Below are positions 6,612 through 13,085 of a stretch of DNA of 18,424 bases, piece after piece. This stretch comes from WHTI01 sp046715095. GTDB lineage: Bacteria > Actinomycetota > CADDZG01 > WHSQ01. The stretch covers positions 1 to 18,424 of the forward strand of contig JBKJZQ010000069.1 in NCBI GenBank assembly GCA_046715095.1, in the 5' to 3' direction. How positions within the stretch are numbered: the first letter of the stretch is position 1; the number at the start of each line of letters is the position of its first letter. The notes beneath the pieces were generated by a model. It was given only the letters and a program-made list of their open reading frames with translations. It did no database searches and was not told the DNA's origin. A program made the translations under genes and the position numbers.

Positions 6612-7244
6612 ATGGAACTCGGGCACGACGAGCACTCGACCGTTCTCGGATCGCTGGTGGCGGCCGTCAACGACCACGACGCCTACACCGGCGGTCACTC
6701 CTACCGCACCGCGGACTACGCATCCGGGATCGCGCTGAACCTCGGCTACCCCCCTGCAGCAGTCAAGGTCATCAGGCAGGCTGCCCTCGTCCATGACGTC
6801 GGGAAGATCGGGATCCCCGATCGGATCCTTAGCAAGGACTGCGAGTTGACCGACGACGAGCGCGATCTGCTCAGGCTCCACCCCGTGCTGGGCGCCAACA
6901 TCCTTGCGCGGATGCCGGGGACCGCGAGACTCATCCGGGTCGTGCTCCACCACCACGAACGGTGGGACGGGAGGGGCTATCCCGACGGCTTGAGCGGGAC
7001 CCGGATCCCGGTGGAGTCACGCATCATCCTCGTGGCCGACGCGTACGACGCGATGACGTCCGACCGGCCCTACGGACGAGTACTAGACCCAGGCGAAGCG
7101 CTGGACGAGATATCGCGTTTCGCCGGGACGCAGTTCGACCCCCTGATGGTGGACGCCGCCCACAGCGCCCATCAGTCTGGTTACCTCGTGGCGACGGGGA
7201 ACCGAACGATCCGGATCATGGACCCGGAGCCGCACCCGATCTAA
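6612..7244 (+). CDS. Standalone HD-GYP domain protein, probable cyclic-di-GMP phosphodiesterase
   Basis: A 210-residue protein made almost entirely of one HD-GYP domain. The metal-binding and signature residues are intact: HDAYTGGHS (22-30), the HD pair in HDVGKIGIPD (H61, D62, K65), H90 in LHPVLGANIL, the HHHERWDGRGYP run (113-124, giving GYP at 122-124), and VADAYDAM (D143). Such domains hydrolyse c-di-GMP or related cyclic dinucleotides. No receiver, PAS, GAF or membrane segment is attached, so sensing would need a partner or control at expression level. The 147-nt spacer upstream contains GC-rich inverted segments and a direct repeat but no Shine-Dalgarno close to ATG 6612. The glycosyltransferase gene follows 43 nt downstream, on the same strand with its own likely promoter. 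Confidence 0.92.
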   Translation: MELGHDEHSTVLGSLVAAVNDHDAYTGGHSYRTADYASGIALNLGYPPAAVKVIRQAALVHDVGKIGIPDRILSKDCELTDDERDLLRLHPVLGANILARMPGTARLIRVVLHHHERWDGRGYPDGLSGTRIPVESRIILVADAYDAMTSDRPYGRVLDPGEALDEISRFAGTQFDPLMVDAAHSAHQSGYLVATGNRTIRIMDPEPHPI

Positions 7245-7274
7245 TGGTGCGTCGTGACCGCGGGCTGCGTCTCC

Positions 7275-7280
7275 CATAAT
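7275..7280 (+). promoter_or_regulatory. -10-like hexamer for a leaderless glycosyltransferase transcript
   Basis: CATAAT (one mismatch to TATAAT) lies 7 nt before ATG 7288, placing the likely transcription start at the start codon. A possible -35 GTGACC is at 7254-7259 with a short 15-nt spacer. No Shine-Dalgarno is visible. Confidence 0.45.
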
Positions 7281-7287
7281 CGAGCGC

Positions 7288-8412
7288 ATGACGGACGCGC
7301 TCATGGTCACCTCGTCGTTCCTCCCGGGACAGGGAGGCATCGAGAGCTACCTCGACCAGCTCTGCCGTGAGCTGGCCCCCCGGGTGACCGTTATGGCGGC
7401 GGGCCGTCGGGGGGGATCGTCGATCCCCACGGACCTCGGCTACCCGACCACCTCCCACCCGGGGAGCATGTTGCTACCGTCCCGGAAGCTCGCGCGGGCG
7501 ATCGTGAGCGAAGCCGAGCGGTGTGGCACGGACCGGGTGCTGTTCGGAACCCCGTGGCCGCTCATCCTTCTCGCTCCTCACCTGGCGGCGGCTGGGTTGC
7601 GCTACGCGGTGATCGTCCACGGCGCCGAGCTGATCGTCCCGGGCGCGATACCTCTCCTCGGACGAAGGTTGGCCCGGGCTCTCGCCGGCTCGGATCTGCT
7701 TCTTCCGGTCAGCAACTACACCGCGGAGAAGACCGCGGCCCTGATCACCCGGAGCGGGCTCGGCTCGCCACCGGTGGACGTTCTGCGGGCACGCGTGGAT
7801 CTCTCGAGGTTCTCGCCCGGAGCCGATGCTCCGGCCGCCAGAGATCGCCTGGGCTTGACTCGAGGCGTCCCTCTGCTGCTCGTGTTCGGGCGGCTGGTAC
7901 CGCGCAAGGGCGTCCACCGCTTGATCGAGGCCCTTCCGGAGATCGAGCGGAGGATCCCCGGTACGACCCTCGTGATCGCCGGGACCGGCCCAGAGGAGAA
8001 GAGACTCAAGAGGGCCGCCCGGCGGACGAGGGGGCGAGTGATCTTCACCGGCAGGGTTCTGGATGAGGACGCTCCCGGTCTCTACGCCGCGGCCGATGTC
8101 TTCGTGCTCCCCGTCACAGATCGCTGGTTCGGACTCGAGATCGAGGGGCTCGGGGTCGTGCTGCTCGAAGCGCAGGCGGCCGGAACACCGTGCGTAACAG
8201 GAACCTCCGGTGGCACTCCCGAAGCAGTCATTAACGAGGTCACCGGCTTCGTGATCGACGGGCACGATAGCGAAGCGCTCGTCGAGGCCACGGTGCGCTT
8301 GCTCTCTGATCCCGTCCTCGCACAGAGGATGGCCCGAGCAGGCAGGGATCATGTCAGAACGGGATTCTCGGAACGCCAGGTCCCCGAGGCTCTAAGCCAC
8401 TGGCTCGCATGA
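7288..8412 (+). CDS. GT4 family glycosyltransferase, PimB-like
   Basis: A 374-residue GT-B fold retaining glycosyltransferase. The acceptor-binding N-terminal domain carries SSFLPGQGGIESYLDQL with the GGIE motif (16-19), and RVLFGTPWPLILLAPHLAAAGLRY, a pattern seen in actinobacterial PimB-type phosphatidylinositol mannosyltransferases. The donor-binding C-terminal domain has LVFGRLVPRKGVHRLIEAL with R201 and K207, FTGRV, and the E-x7-E motif E286...E294 in EGLGVVLLEAQAAGTP, then GTSGGTPEAV. There are no membrane helices, as usual for membrane-associated GT4 enzymes. Mannose transfer to a phosphatidylinositol lipid is likely by family, but donor and acceptor are not certain. No other PIM genes are adjacent. 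ATG 7288 is supported by homology beginning at the third residue. Confidence 0.88.
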   Translation: MTDALMVTSSFLPGQGGIESYLDQLCRELAPRVTVMAAGRRGGSSIPTDLGYPTTSHPGSMLLPSRKLARAIVSEAERCGTDRVLFGTPWPLILLAPHLAAAGLRYAVIVHGAELIVPGAIPLLGRRLARALAGSDLLLPVSNYTAEKTAALITRSGLGSPPVDVLRARVDLSRFSPGADAPAARDRLGLTRGVPLLLVFGRLVPRKGVHRLIEALPEIERRIPGTTLVIAGTGPEEKRLKRAARRTRGRVIFTGRVLDEDAPGLYAAADVFVLPVTDRWFGLEIEGLGVVLLEAQAAGTPCVTGTSGGTPEAVINEVTGFVIDGHDSEALVEATVRLLSDPVLAQRMARAGRDHVRTGFSERQVPEALSHWLA

Positions 8413-8463
8413 GTCACGTACGATGGACCCGGCCGCCGCTCACCGAACACCGGAAGTGATCTG

Positions 8464-8470
8464 AAGGGGG
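8464..8470 (+). promoter_or_regulatory. Ribosome binding site of the HPF-like gene
   Basis: AAGGGGG lies 9 nt before ATG 8480 and fixes that start. It contrasts with several neighbouring genes that have no Shine-Dalgarno. Confidence 0.6.
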
Positions 8471-8479
8471 TTTCTCCAG

Positions 8480-8800
8480 ATGCACATCAAGGTGTCATCA
8501 CCCGGCATCGACGTAAAGCAATCCGGGATCGACCAAATCGAGAAGGATCTCGAGAAGGTCGCCAGGCGGTTAAGCGGTTACGACGAGGTCGATGTCCTCG
8601 TTAGGGTCAAGGAGCACAGCCCGACTGCGCATCCGAGCATCCACGTCACCCTGGAACTCGACTACGGACGCAACCACCTCGTCGCGAAAGCCGACGATGA
8701 TGACACCGGCCGTGCGGTGAGAGCAGCCCGCGAGGATCTACTCCGCCAGATCAACGACCGCTCGAGAGGTGGACACAGCTCCTTCGCCAAGGGGACGTGA
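8480..8800 (+). CDS. Short S30AE/HPF-like ribosome hibernation protein
   Basis: A 106-residue protein resembling the ribosome-binding domain of hibernation promoting factors: strand IKVSSPGIDV, helix GIDQIEKDLEKVARRL, strands VDVLVRVKEH and HPSIHVTLELDYGRNHLVAKADDDD, and helix TGRAVRAAREDLLRQIND. The order beta-alpha-beta-beta-beta-alpha fits the family, which binds the 30S decoding region and silences ribosomes in starvation. The longer actinobacterial form has an extra C-terminal dimerisation domain that is missing here, and the sequence match is looser than for canonical members, so a divergent paralogue is possible. The last codons overlap the next gene's start (GTGA, 8797-8800), so the TetR regulator is probably translationally coupled to it. 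Confidence 0.7.
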   Translation: MHIKVSSPGIDVKQSGIDQIEKDLEKVARRLSGYDEVDVLVRVKEHSPTAHPSIHVTLELDYGRNHLVAKADDDDTGRAVRAAREDLLRQINDRSRGGHSSFAKGT

Positions 8801-9426
8801 CGGAGCGAGAGATCCACCCCAGGCGTGATCGCAGGGAGGACATCCTCCAGGCGAGTCTCAATCTGTTCGCCGAGAAGGGGTTCCACGGAACCTCGATGCG
8901 CGACATCGCGAAGGCGGCGGACATCACCGAAGGGCTCATCTACCACTACTTCGCGTCCAAGCGCGATCTGTTCACGGCGATCATCGAGGAGTACTCCTTC
9001 CTTCCCCTGTTACGGACGCTCCCGGAGCTGGCTGGACAGCTCGACCTCAGAGGATTGCTCCTGGTCCTGGCGAGAGGATTCTTCGACATCCTCCGTCAGA
9101 ACACTCAGCTAACGCGCCTGCTCCTTCAAGAGGTCCAGGTCTTCCCGGAGGAGAAGGAAGCGTTCTTCGCCGATGCGGTTGGCCAGTCCATCGGCGAGCT
9201 CGCACGGATCCTCGACAGCAGGATGAGCGAGCGCGTGCGCACCCAGGTCGATCCGCAGGTGGCCTCACGTCTCTTCTTCAACGCCTTGCTGGCGTTCTTC
9301 GTCGAACAAGAGATCCTGGGAGGGAAACATCTCCTGCCAGCCGACGAGCAGGTCTACATCGAGCACCTCGTGGAGATGTTCGTGAAGCGTTTGGGTTCGG
9401 GCAGGAACGGACCGCGGCCGGTCTAA
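8797..9426 (+). CDS. TetR/AcrR family transcriptional regulator
   Basis: A 209-residue TetR-type repressor. The DNA-binding N-terminus is classical: REDILQASLNLFAEKGFHGTSMRDIAKAADITEGLIYHYFASKRDLF (residues about 13-59, helix-turn-helix near 35-54). The rest is the helical ligand-binding and dimerisation domain, rich in Leu/Phe (LLLVLARGFFDILRQNTQ, LLLQEVQVFPEEKEAFF), with unknown effector. GTG 8797 starts inside the stop of the HPF-like gene (GTGA overlap), so both are one transcript. It converges on the polyprenyl synthase gene with 4-nt overlap at 9423-9426. Its operator is not next to it; the palindrome TGAACGCGCGTTCA at 10901-10914 is of the right type, but linking the two is speculation. 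Confidence 0.9.
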   Translation: MTEREIHPRRDRREDILQASLNLFAEKGFHGTSMRDIAKAADITEGLIYHYFASKRDLFTAIIEEYSFLPLLRTLPELAGQLDLRGLLLVLARGFFDILRQNTQLTRLLLQEVQVFPEEKEAFFADAVGQSIGELARILDSRMSERVRTQVDPQVASRLFFNALLAFFVEQEILGGKHLLPADEQVYIEHLVEMFVKRLGSGRNGPRPV

Positions 9427-10391
9427 GTGGAGCGACCGATCCCGGCGGTCGCCTCGACCTGCGCCAGGACTCCGTCCGCGAGGGACTGCAGCGTGACGAT
9501 CCAGTCCCCCTGGGGAAGGGCATCCAGCGCGGCCACCGCCTTGTTCCCATGGTCCGCCGCACGGGCCATGGTCTCGTCGAGGGCACCCGTTGAGACCAGC
9601 AGCGGGAGAACCGCGGTCAGGTCACGCTCGCCGGACGCCAGCAGCGAACGGAGTGAAGAGTCACGTTCGCAGGCCAGCAGTACGGGAAGGGTGAAGACCC
9701 CCTCGCGGATGTCCGTGCCGGGAACCTTGCCGGTCGTCTCCGGATCACCGAGCACATCGAGGAGATCGTCCACGATCTGGAAGGCCAGGCCCAGGTTCTC
9801 CCCGAAGGTGGCCAGCGCGGCACGTGCTTCGTCAGTCGCTCCGGAGGTAGCCGCACCGAGCTCGCAGCCGGCGCGGAACAAGGCCGCGGTCTTGCCTCCG
9901 ATCGTGCTCATGTACTCGTGCACGCTCCGGTCTGGGTTGCCGGCAGTGGATGTCTCGACGATCTGGCCTTCACACACCTCCGCGATCGCTCGTGCAAGGA
10001 TGCCCGGAACCTCACCACCGGCCTCAGCGCCCAGGGACGAACCATTCGCGAACAGATAGTCACCGGCCAGAACGGCCACCTCGGTGCCCCATTTCGAGTG
10101 AACCGTGGGGACCCCCCGCCTGGTGTCCGTCTCATCGATAACGTCATCGTGATACAGCGTCGCGAGATGGACGAGCTCGATCGCTGCGGCCGCCAGGTCC
10201 GTCACGCGCAAACCCGGGGTCCCCGAGCGCGACGCCAGCAGGACCAAGGCGGGACGAACGCGCTTGCCGCCGGCTTTGATCAGATGGGTGGCGGATTCCG
10301 CGACCAGAGGACTCGGAGACGCGCCGGCCCGTTCCAGAAGGATGTCTTCGACGCGACCCACTTCGGCCAGCAGCCAGTCGGGCAGATTCAC
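9423..10391 (-). CDS. Long-chain polyprenyl diphosphate synthase
   Basis: A 322-residue trans-isoprenyl diphosphate synthase that extends allylic diphosphates with isopentenyl diphosphate, likely making the menaquinone side chain. The substrate region AGGKRVRPALVLLA (40-53) is followed by the first Asp-rich motif in ELVHLATLYHDDVIDETDTRRG (D82, D83, D86) and the second in LAFQIVDDLLDVLGD (D208, D209, D212), then TGKVPGTDIREGVFTLPVLLA. The HLATLYHDDVID context without bulky residues just before the motif suits heptaprenyl-to-nonaprenyl enzymes rather than geranylgeranyl synthases; exact chain length is not predictable. GTG 10391 was chosen since it lies 7 nt after the YjbQ-like stop and homology starts there; a longer frame to 10574 would overlap that gene. 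The two form a leftward pair. Confidence 0.92.
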   Translation of the reverse strand: MNLPDWLLAEVGRVEDILLERAGASPSPLVAESATHLIKAGGKRVRPALVLLASRSGTPGLRVTDLAAAAIELVHLATLYHDDVIDETDTRRGVPTVHSKWGTEVAVLAGDYLFANGSSLGAEAGGEVPGILARAIAEVCEGQIVETSTAGNPDRSVHEYMSTIGGKTAALFRAGCELGAATSGATDEARAALATFGENLGLAFQIVDDLLDVLGDPETTGKVPGTDIREGVFTLPVLLACERDSSLRSLLASGERDLTAVLPLLVSTGALDETMARAADHGNKAVAALDALPQGDWIVTLQSLADGVLAQVEATAGIGRST

Positions 10392-10398
10392 AGGCAGC

Positions 10399-10842
10399 TC
10401 ACTCTCCGACGACCTGGATGCAGTAGCGGCGCTCCCTGGACGAGTCGAGTTCGATGAACAGGATCCTCTGGTCGTCTCCGAGGAGCACAACCCCATCCGA
10501 CACCGGCACGGACTCGGATGCCTTGCCGAGGAACGCGTGGACGATGTGAGAGGGCCCGTTCGCGGGTTCGCCATCGACGAGGTTCTGCGTTCTGACCTCG
10601 AGGTCGTCGTGGGCGTAGTAGCCGTCGTTCGGCGCGATCGTTTGCATCGCCCGTTCCATCGCAGAGATCAACCCCGCCCCCGGACGTGCTATCAGGACGG
10701 CGCATGTCGTGTGCGGGGAGAAAACGAGCGCGTTGCCGGTTGTGATCCCGGACCCTCTGACCACGTCCACGACCTCACCGGTGATATCGAGCGCATCCAG
10801 ACGGCCGCCCGTTTTCGTCTCGAACTCCTGAAAGTGCACCAC
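10399..10842 (-). CDS. YjbQ/UPF0047 family protein
   Basis: A 147-residue protein of the YjbQ (UPF0047) family. Family features include the FSPHTTCAVLI segment with H44, DGYYAHDD (H78), the GPSHIVHAFLG region and a C-terminal barrel strand pattern (ILFIELDSSRERRYCIQVVG). Some homologues have been reported with a secondary thiamine-phosphate synthase activity, but the physiological role is unsettled. The start is GTG 10842 (or GTG 10839); an in-frame TGA just upstream prevents a longer one. An AGGTGA at 10855-10860 (read leftward) is a possible though rather distant Shine-Dalgarno. The polyprenyl synthase begins 7 nt after its stop, suggesting one operon. The promoter region is shared with the divergent metF-like gene and is rich in inverted repeats. 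Confidence 0.85.
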   Translation of the reverse strand: MVHFQEFETKTGGRLDALDITGEVVDVVRGSGITTGNALVFSPHTTCAVLIARPGAGLISAMERAMQTIAPNDGYYAHDDLEVRTQNLVDGEPANGPSHIVHAFLGKASESVPVSDGVVLLGDDQRILFIELDSSRERRYCIQVVGE

Positions 10843-10857
10843 AGGGCATCATTCTCA

Positions 10858-10875
10858 CCTACGTGACCCCGTAGG
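10858..10875. repeat. Inverted repeat 1 in the yjbQ-metF spacer
   Basis: CCTACG-tgaccc-CGTAGG, 6-bp perfect arms and 6-nt loop, just upstream of the yjbQ-like start. It could be an operator or a 5' hairpin in that transcript. Confidence 0.4.
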
Positions 10876-10881
10876 GGATTG

Positions 10882-10900
10882 GACGAGCGTTCGACTCGTC
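10882..10900. repeat. Inverted repeat 2 in the yjbQ-metF spacer
   Basis: GACGAG-cgttcga-CTCGTC, 6-bp perfect arms and a 7-nt centre, immediately adjacent to the palindrome at 10901. Confidence 0.4.
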
Positions 10901-10914
10901 TGAACGCGCGTTCA
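10901..10914. promoter_or_regulatory. Perfect 14-nt palindrome TGAACGCGCGTTCA, candidate TetR-type operator
   Basis: A 14-nt perfectly symmetric site in the middle of the divergent yjbQ-metF spacer. The AACG-NN-CGTT core is a pattern seen in many TetR-family operators. Which protein binds is unknown; a TetR gene lies about 1.5 kb away. Confidence 0.5.
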
Positions 10915-10934
10915 ATAGACGAACGGGCCGCCGC

Positions 10935-10965
10935 CTACCACGGCCCCCTCCGAGCGCCGTGGTAG
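10935..10965. repeat. Inverted repeat 4, 9-bp perfect arms before metF-like start
   Basis: CTACCACGG (10935-10943) and CCGTGGTAG (10957-10965) pair perfectly around a 13-nt loop. It ends 8 nt before ATG 10974 and contains the alternative GTG 10959, so in RNA it could affect initiation; as DNA it could be an operator. Confidence 0.5.
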
Positions 10966-10973
10966 AAGCAAGC

Positions 10974-11807
10974 ATGCCCACGGACGACACCGGAGTGCCC
11001 GATCCGCCCCCACCGCCGCAGTCTTTCCTCGACCGAGACGGGTTCAAGATCCTGTGCGAGATAGAGCCGTCCTGGAGGCCGGACATCGCCCACGTGAGGA
11101 ACCAGATCCACGTCCTGGGTCCGGTGGTCGACGGCTTCCTGATCCCCGACAACCACCTGGGTAGAGCCACGATGTCGAGCGTGGCCGTCGCCCACGAGGT
11201 GAGCTACATGGGGGGCCTTCCGATCGCGTGCATCAATGCCCGAGATAGGAACCTCTTGGGCTTCCGGCGGGACCTCCTCACCGCCGCCGCGTACGGCGTC
11301 GATCACTTCCTGTTCGTCTACGGAGACGCCCCCAAGGAAGGGCGCCGGGCCGAGGACCTGACCGTCCGAGGGATGATCGAGGAGGTCCGTTCGTTCGGCA
11401 CCGGCCCCCTCTTCCAGGGCTTCCCCAGCTTTCGCATCGGGACGACCGCCCGCGTCGGCCGGCCGCTCACGTGGCGAGCCCGCGCCGACTTCCTCTTCGT
11501 TCAGATCACCTACAACGTCGATCGACTTGTGGAGTGGAGAAGATCGATCGCCTTCGAAGGCCGGATGTACGCCGGGGTCATCGTGCTTGCCAGCGCCCGC
11601 ATGGCGCAGAGGATCAACGCGACCATCCCTGAGATCCGCATCCCGCAACGCGTGATCGATCAGCTAGAGGAGGACCCTCAGGTGGGGATCGACCTCGCCT
11701 GCAAGCAGGTGGAGATGATCAAGGCCTCAGAGGTTTTCGACGGGGTCCATCTCGTGCCGGTGTCCCGCTATCAAGAGATGGCCACGAGGCTGGGCCAGCT
11801 GCGCTAG
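10974..11807 (+). CDS. Methylenetetrahydrofolate reductase-like (MetF family) protein
   Basis: A 277-residue TIM-barrel-type protein of the MTHFR family. The first strand KILCEIEPSWRPDIAHV carries the Glu expected near the folate/flavin site (EIEP), then VDGFLIPDNHLGRATMSSVAVAHEV, then INARDRNLLGFRRDLLTAAAYGVDHFLFVYGD, which matches the family's CRDRN...LL.A...G..N.L...GD motif. Later VQITYNVDRLVEW corresponds to the family's substrate-side Gln segment. It is slightly shorter than E. coli MetF and diverges from it, so an orthologue function (CH2-THF to CH3-THF) is likely but not certain. The N-terminus has a Pro run. ATG 10974 is preferred; GTG 10959 falls inside a perfect hairpin. Its stop overlaps the convergent whiB stop. 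Confidence 0.78.
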   Translation: MPTDDTGVPDPPPPPQSFLDRDGFKILCEIEPSWRPDIAHVRNQIHVLGPVVDGFLIPDNHLGRATMSSVAVAHEVSYMGGLPIACINARDRNLLGFRRDLLTAAAYGVDHFLFVYGDAPKEGRRAEDLTVRGMIEEVRSFGTGPLFQGFPSFRIGTTARVGRPLTWRARADFLFVQITYNVDRLVEWRRSIAFEGRMYAGVIVLASARMAQRINATIPEIRIPQRVIDQLEEDPQVGIDLACKQVEMIKASEVFDGVHLVPVSRYQEMATRLGQLR

Positions 11808-12058
11808 CTGGCGCGACGGGCGCGTGCGCGACGGCGCTTGAGCGAAGCGCGCTCTTTGTCGGTCAGTCCACCCCAGATGCCGTACTTCTGGTTGGTCTCC
11901 ATCGCGAACTCGAGACACGGTTCGCTTACGGGGCAGCGCTGGCACACGGCCTTAGCGCGAGCCTCACGGGCCTGCTTCTCGAGCTCCGACTCGCCCTCTT
12001 CACCGAAGAACAGAGCGTTGTCGTACTCCCTGCAGGCTGATTCGTCCTGCCAATCCAT
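11804..12058 (-). CDS. WhiB family Fe-S cluster regulator
   Basis: An 84-residue WhiB-like protein. All four cluster cysteines are present: C9 in ESACREYD, then C39, C42 and C48 in AVCQRCPVSEPCLEFA, giving C-x29-C-x2-C-x5-C. The family beta-turn GIWGG (60-64) and a basic C-terminal tail (KRRRARARR) for DNA contact follow. Such proteins carry a [4Fe-4S] cluster and act with the housekeeping sigma factor to sense oxygen, nitric oxide or redox state and regulate genes. Family subclass is not firmly assignable. ATG 12058 is preceded by GGATGAG, a weak Shine-Dalgarno. The stop TAG (complement of 11804-11806) overlaps the metF stop. WhiB is the strongest marker here that the organism is an actinomycete. 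Confidence 0.94.
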   Translation of the reverse strand: MDWQDESACREYDNALFFGEEGESELEKQAREARAKAVCQRCPVSEPCLEFAMETNQKYGIWGGLTDKERASLKRRRARARRAS

Positions 12059-12418
12059 CTCATCCGGCTACACCACTTGGGCGAGCCGATCCCTCCTCCA
12101 TGTTCTAGTGCTGCCTTTTAGTGCGCTTGTGAACGAGCACCCTTACGGTAGCGCCCTGTAACCGGCAACGCGGGCCCCGAGGTGACTATTCCTACGAGCA
12201 CCGCGGCCAAACCAGCCCGGTATACGACAACTGCGGCGGCCGGTCCAGCAGAGCAACTTCGAAGATTCTAGAGGTCGTGTCAATGGCCACCCCTTGATCG
12301 AACCTCTTTGCCTGTACGAACGCCTAGGGGAAAACCCCGGAGACGGACAGCATCCCCAGCGGGCGTGATGCACCTTGATCGATTCCTCGCATCCGGAACG
12401 GGCCTCTATCATGCGGAA
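12059..12418. other. 360-nt divergent spacer between whiB and response regulator, no gene seen
   Basis: No protein or RNA gene is supported here. It holds the promoters of two divergent genes. Leftward TAGAAC- and TAAAAG-like hexamers around 12102-12122 may serve whiB, whose leader would then be about 45-60 nt. A small hairpin GGGG-AAAA-CCCC (12327-12338) lies on the response-regulator side. The length is generous for this dense segment and could hide a small RNA. Confidence 0.5.
12407..12412 (+). promoter_or_regulatory. -10-like hexamer for a leaderless response-regulator transcript
   Basis: TATCAT lies 6 nt before ATG 12419, so transcription would start at about the start codon. A weak -35 TTCCTC (12383-12388) is 18 nt upstream. 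There is no Shine-Dalgarno. Confidence 0.45.
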
Positions 12419-13081
12419 ATGGACGAACCGAGTCGCTACCGGGTGGTGCTGGTCGACGATCACGACTTGCTCCGCCGCGGGATAAGGATGATGCTGGAAT
12501 CCGAACCCGATTTCGAGGTCGTGGGGGAAGCCTCGGATGGATCAGAAGCACTCACACTGGTGGAATCCACCCTCCCGGATGTCGTTCTGATCGACGTGAT
12601 CATGCCGAACAAAGACGGCATCGAGGCCACCAAGGAGATCAAAGACACCTTTCCGAAGGTCGGAGTGGTGGTCCTGTCCGGGCACGATGAGCGGCAGTTC
12701 ATCTTCGACGCGCTAAAGGCGGGGGCCTCCGGATATCTGCTCAAGACGGCTGAACTCGACGAGGTGATCGCCACCGTCAAATCGGTGGCCCGGGGCGAGG
12801 CCAAGCTGGATCCGGCGCTGGCAAGTCAGGTTCTGACCGAATTCCAGACCTATCAGCGAGCGGAAATCTCCGAGGTCTACCAGCCGCTTACGCCGCGCGA
12901 GAAAGAGATCCTCCAACGGATGAGCGATGGTCTACCCAACAAGACGATCGCGTCCCGTCTCAACATCTCCGAGCGCACGGTGACCACGCACGTAGCGAAC
13001 ATCTACTCCAAGCTCCACGTGAACAACCGCGTCTCCGCGATCCAGGAAGCGATACGACGCCGACTCCTAGATTTCCAGTAG
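12419..13081 (+). CDS. NarL/FixJ (LuxR-type) response regulator
   Basis: A 220-residue two-domain response regulator. The receiver domain (about 7-125) has the acidic pair D13/D14 in VVLVDDHDLLRRGIR, the phosphoacceptor D59 in VVLIDVIMPNKDG, S87 in VVVLSGHDE and K109 in SGYLLKTAELDE, so it is fully equipped for phosphorylation. After a short linker the LuxR-type helix-turn-helix (about 155-212) reads LTPREKEILQRMSDGL, NKTIASRLNISERTVTTHVANI and SKLHVNNRVSAIQEA. It should act as a phosphorylation-dependent DNA-binding dimer. ATG 12419 is chosen because the domain starts there and a -10-like hexamer lies just before it; a longer frame to 12308 lacks homology. No sensor kinase is adjacent. selA begins 4 nt after its stop. 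Confidence 0.93.
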   Translation: MDEPSRYRVVLVDDHDLLRRGIRMMLESEPDFEVVGEASDGSEALTLVESTLPDVVLIDVIMPNKDGIEATKEIKDTFPKVGVVVLSGHDERQFIFDALKAGASGYLLKTAELDEVIATVKSVARGEAKLDPALASQVLTEFQTYQRAEISEVYQPLTPREKEILQRMSDGLPNKTIASRLNISERTVTTHVANIYSKLHVNNRVSAIQEAIRRRLLDFQ

Positions 13082-13085
13082 AGCG

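Noticed and set aside
10392..10574. N-terminal extension of the polyprenyl synthase
   Set aside because: It would overlap the YjbQ-like gene and is Ser/Arg-rich noise, while GTG 10391 begins the homology.
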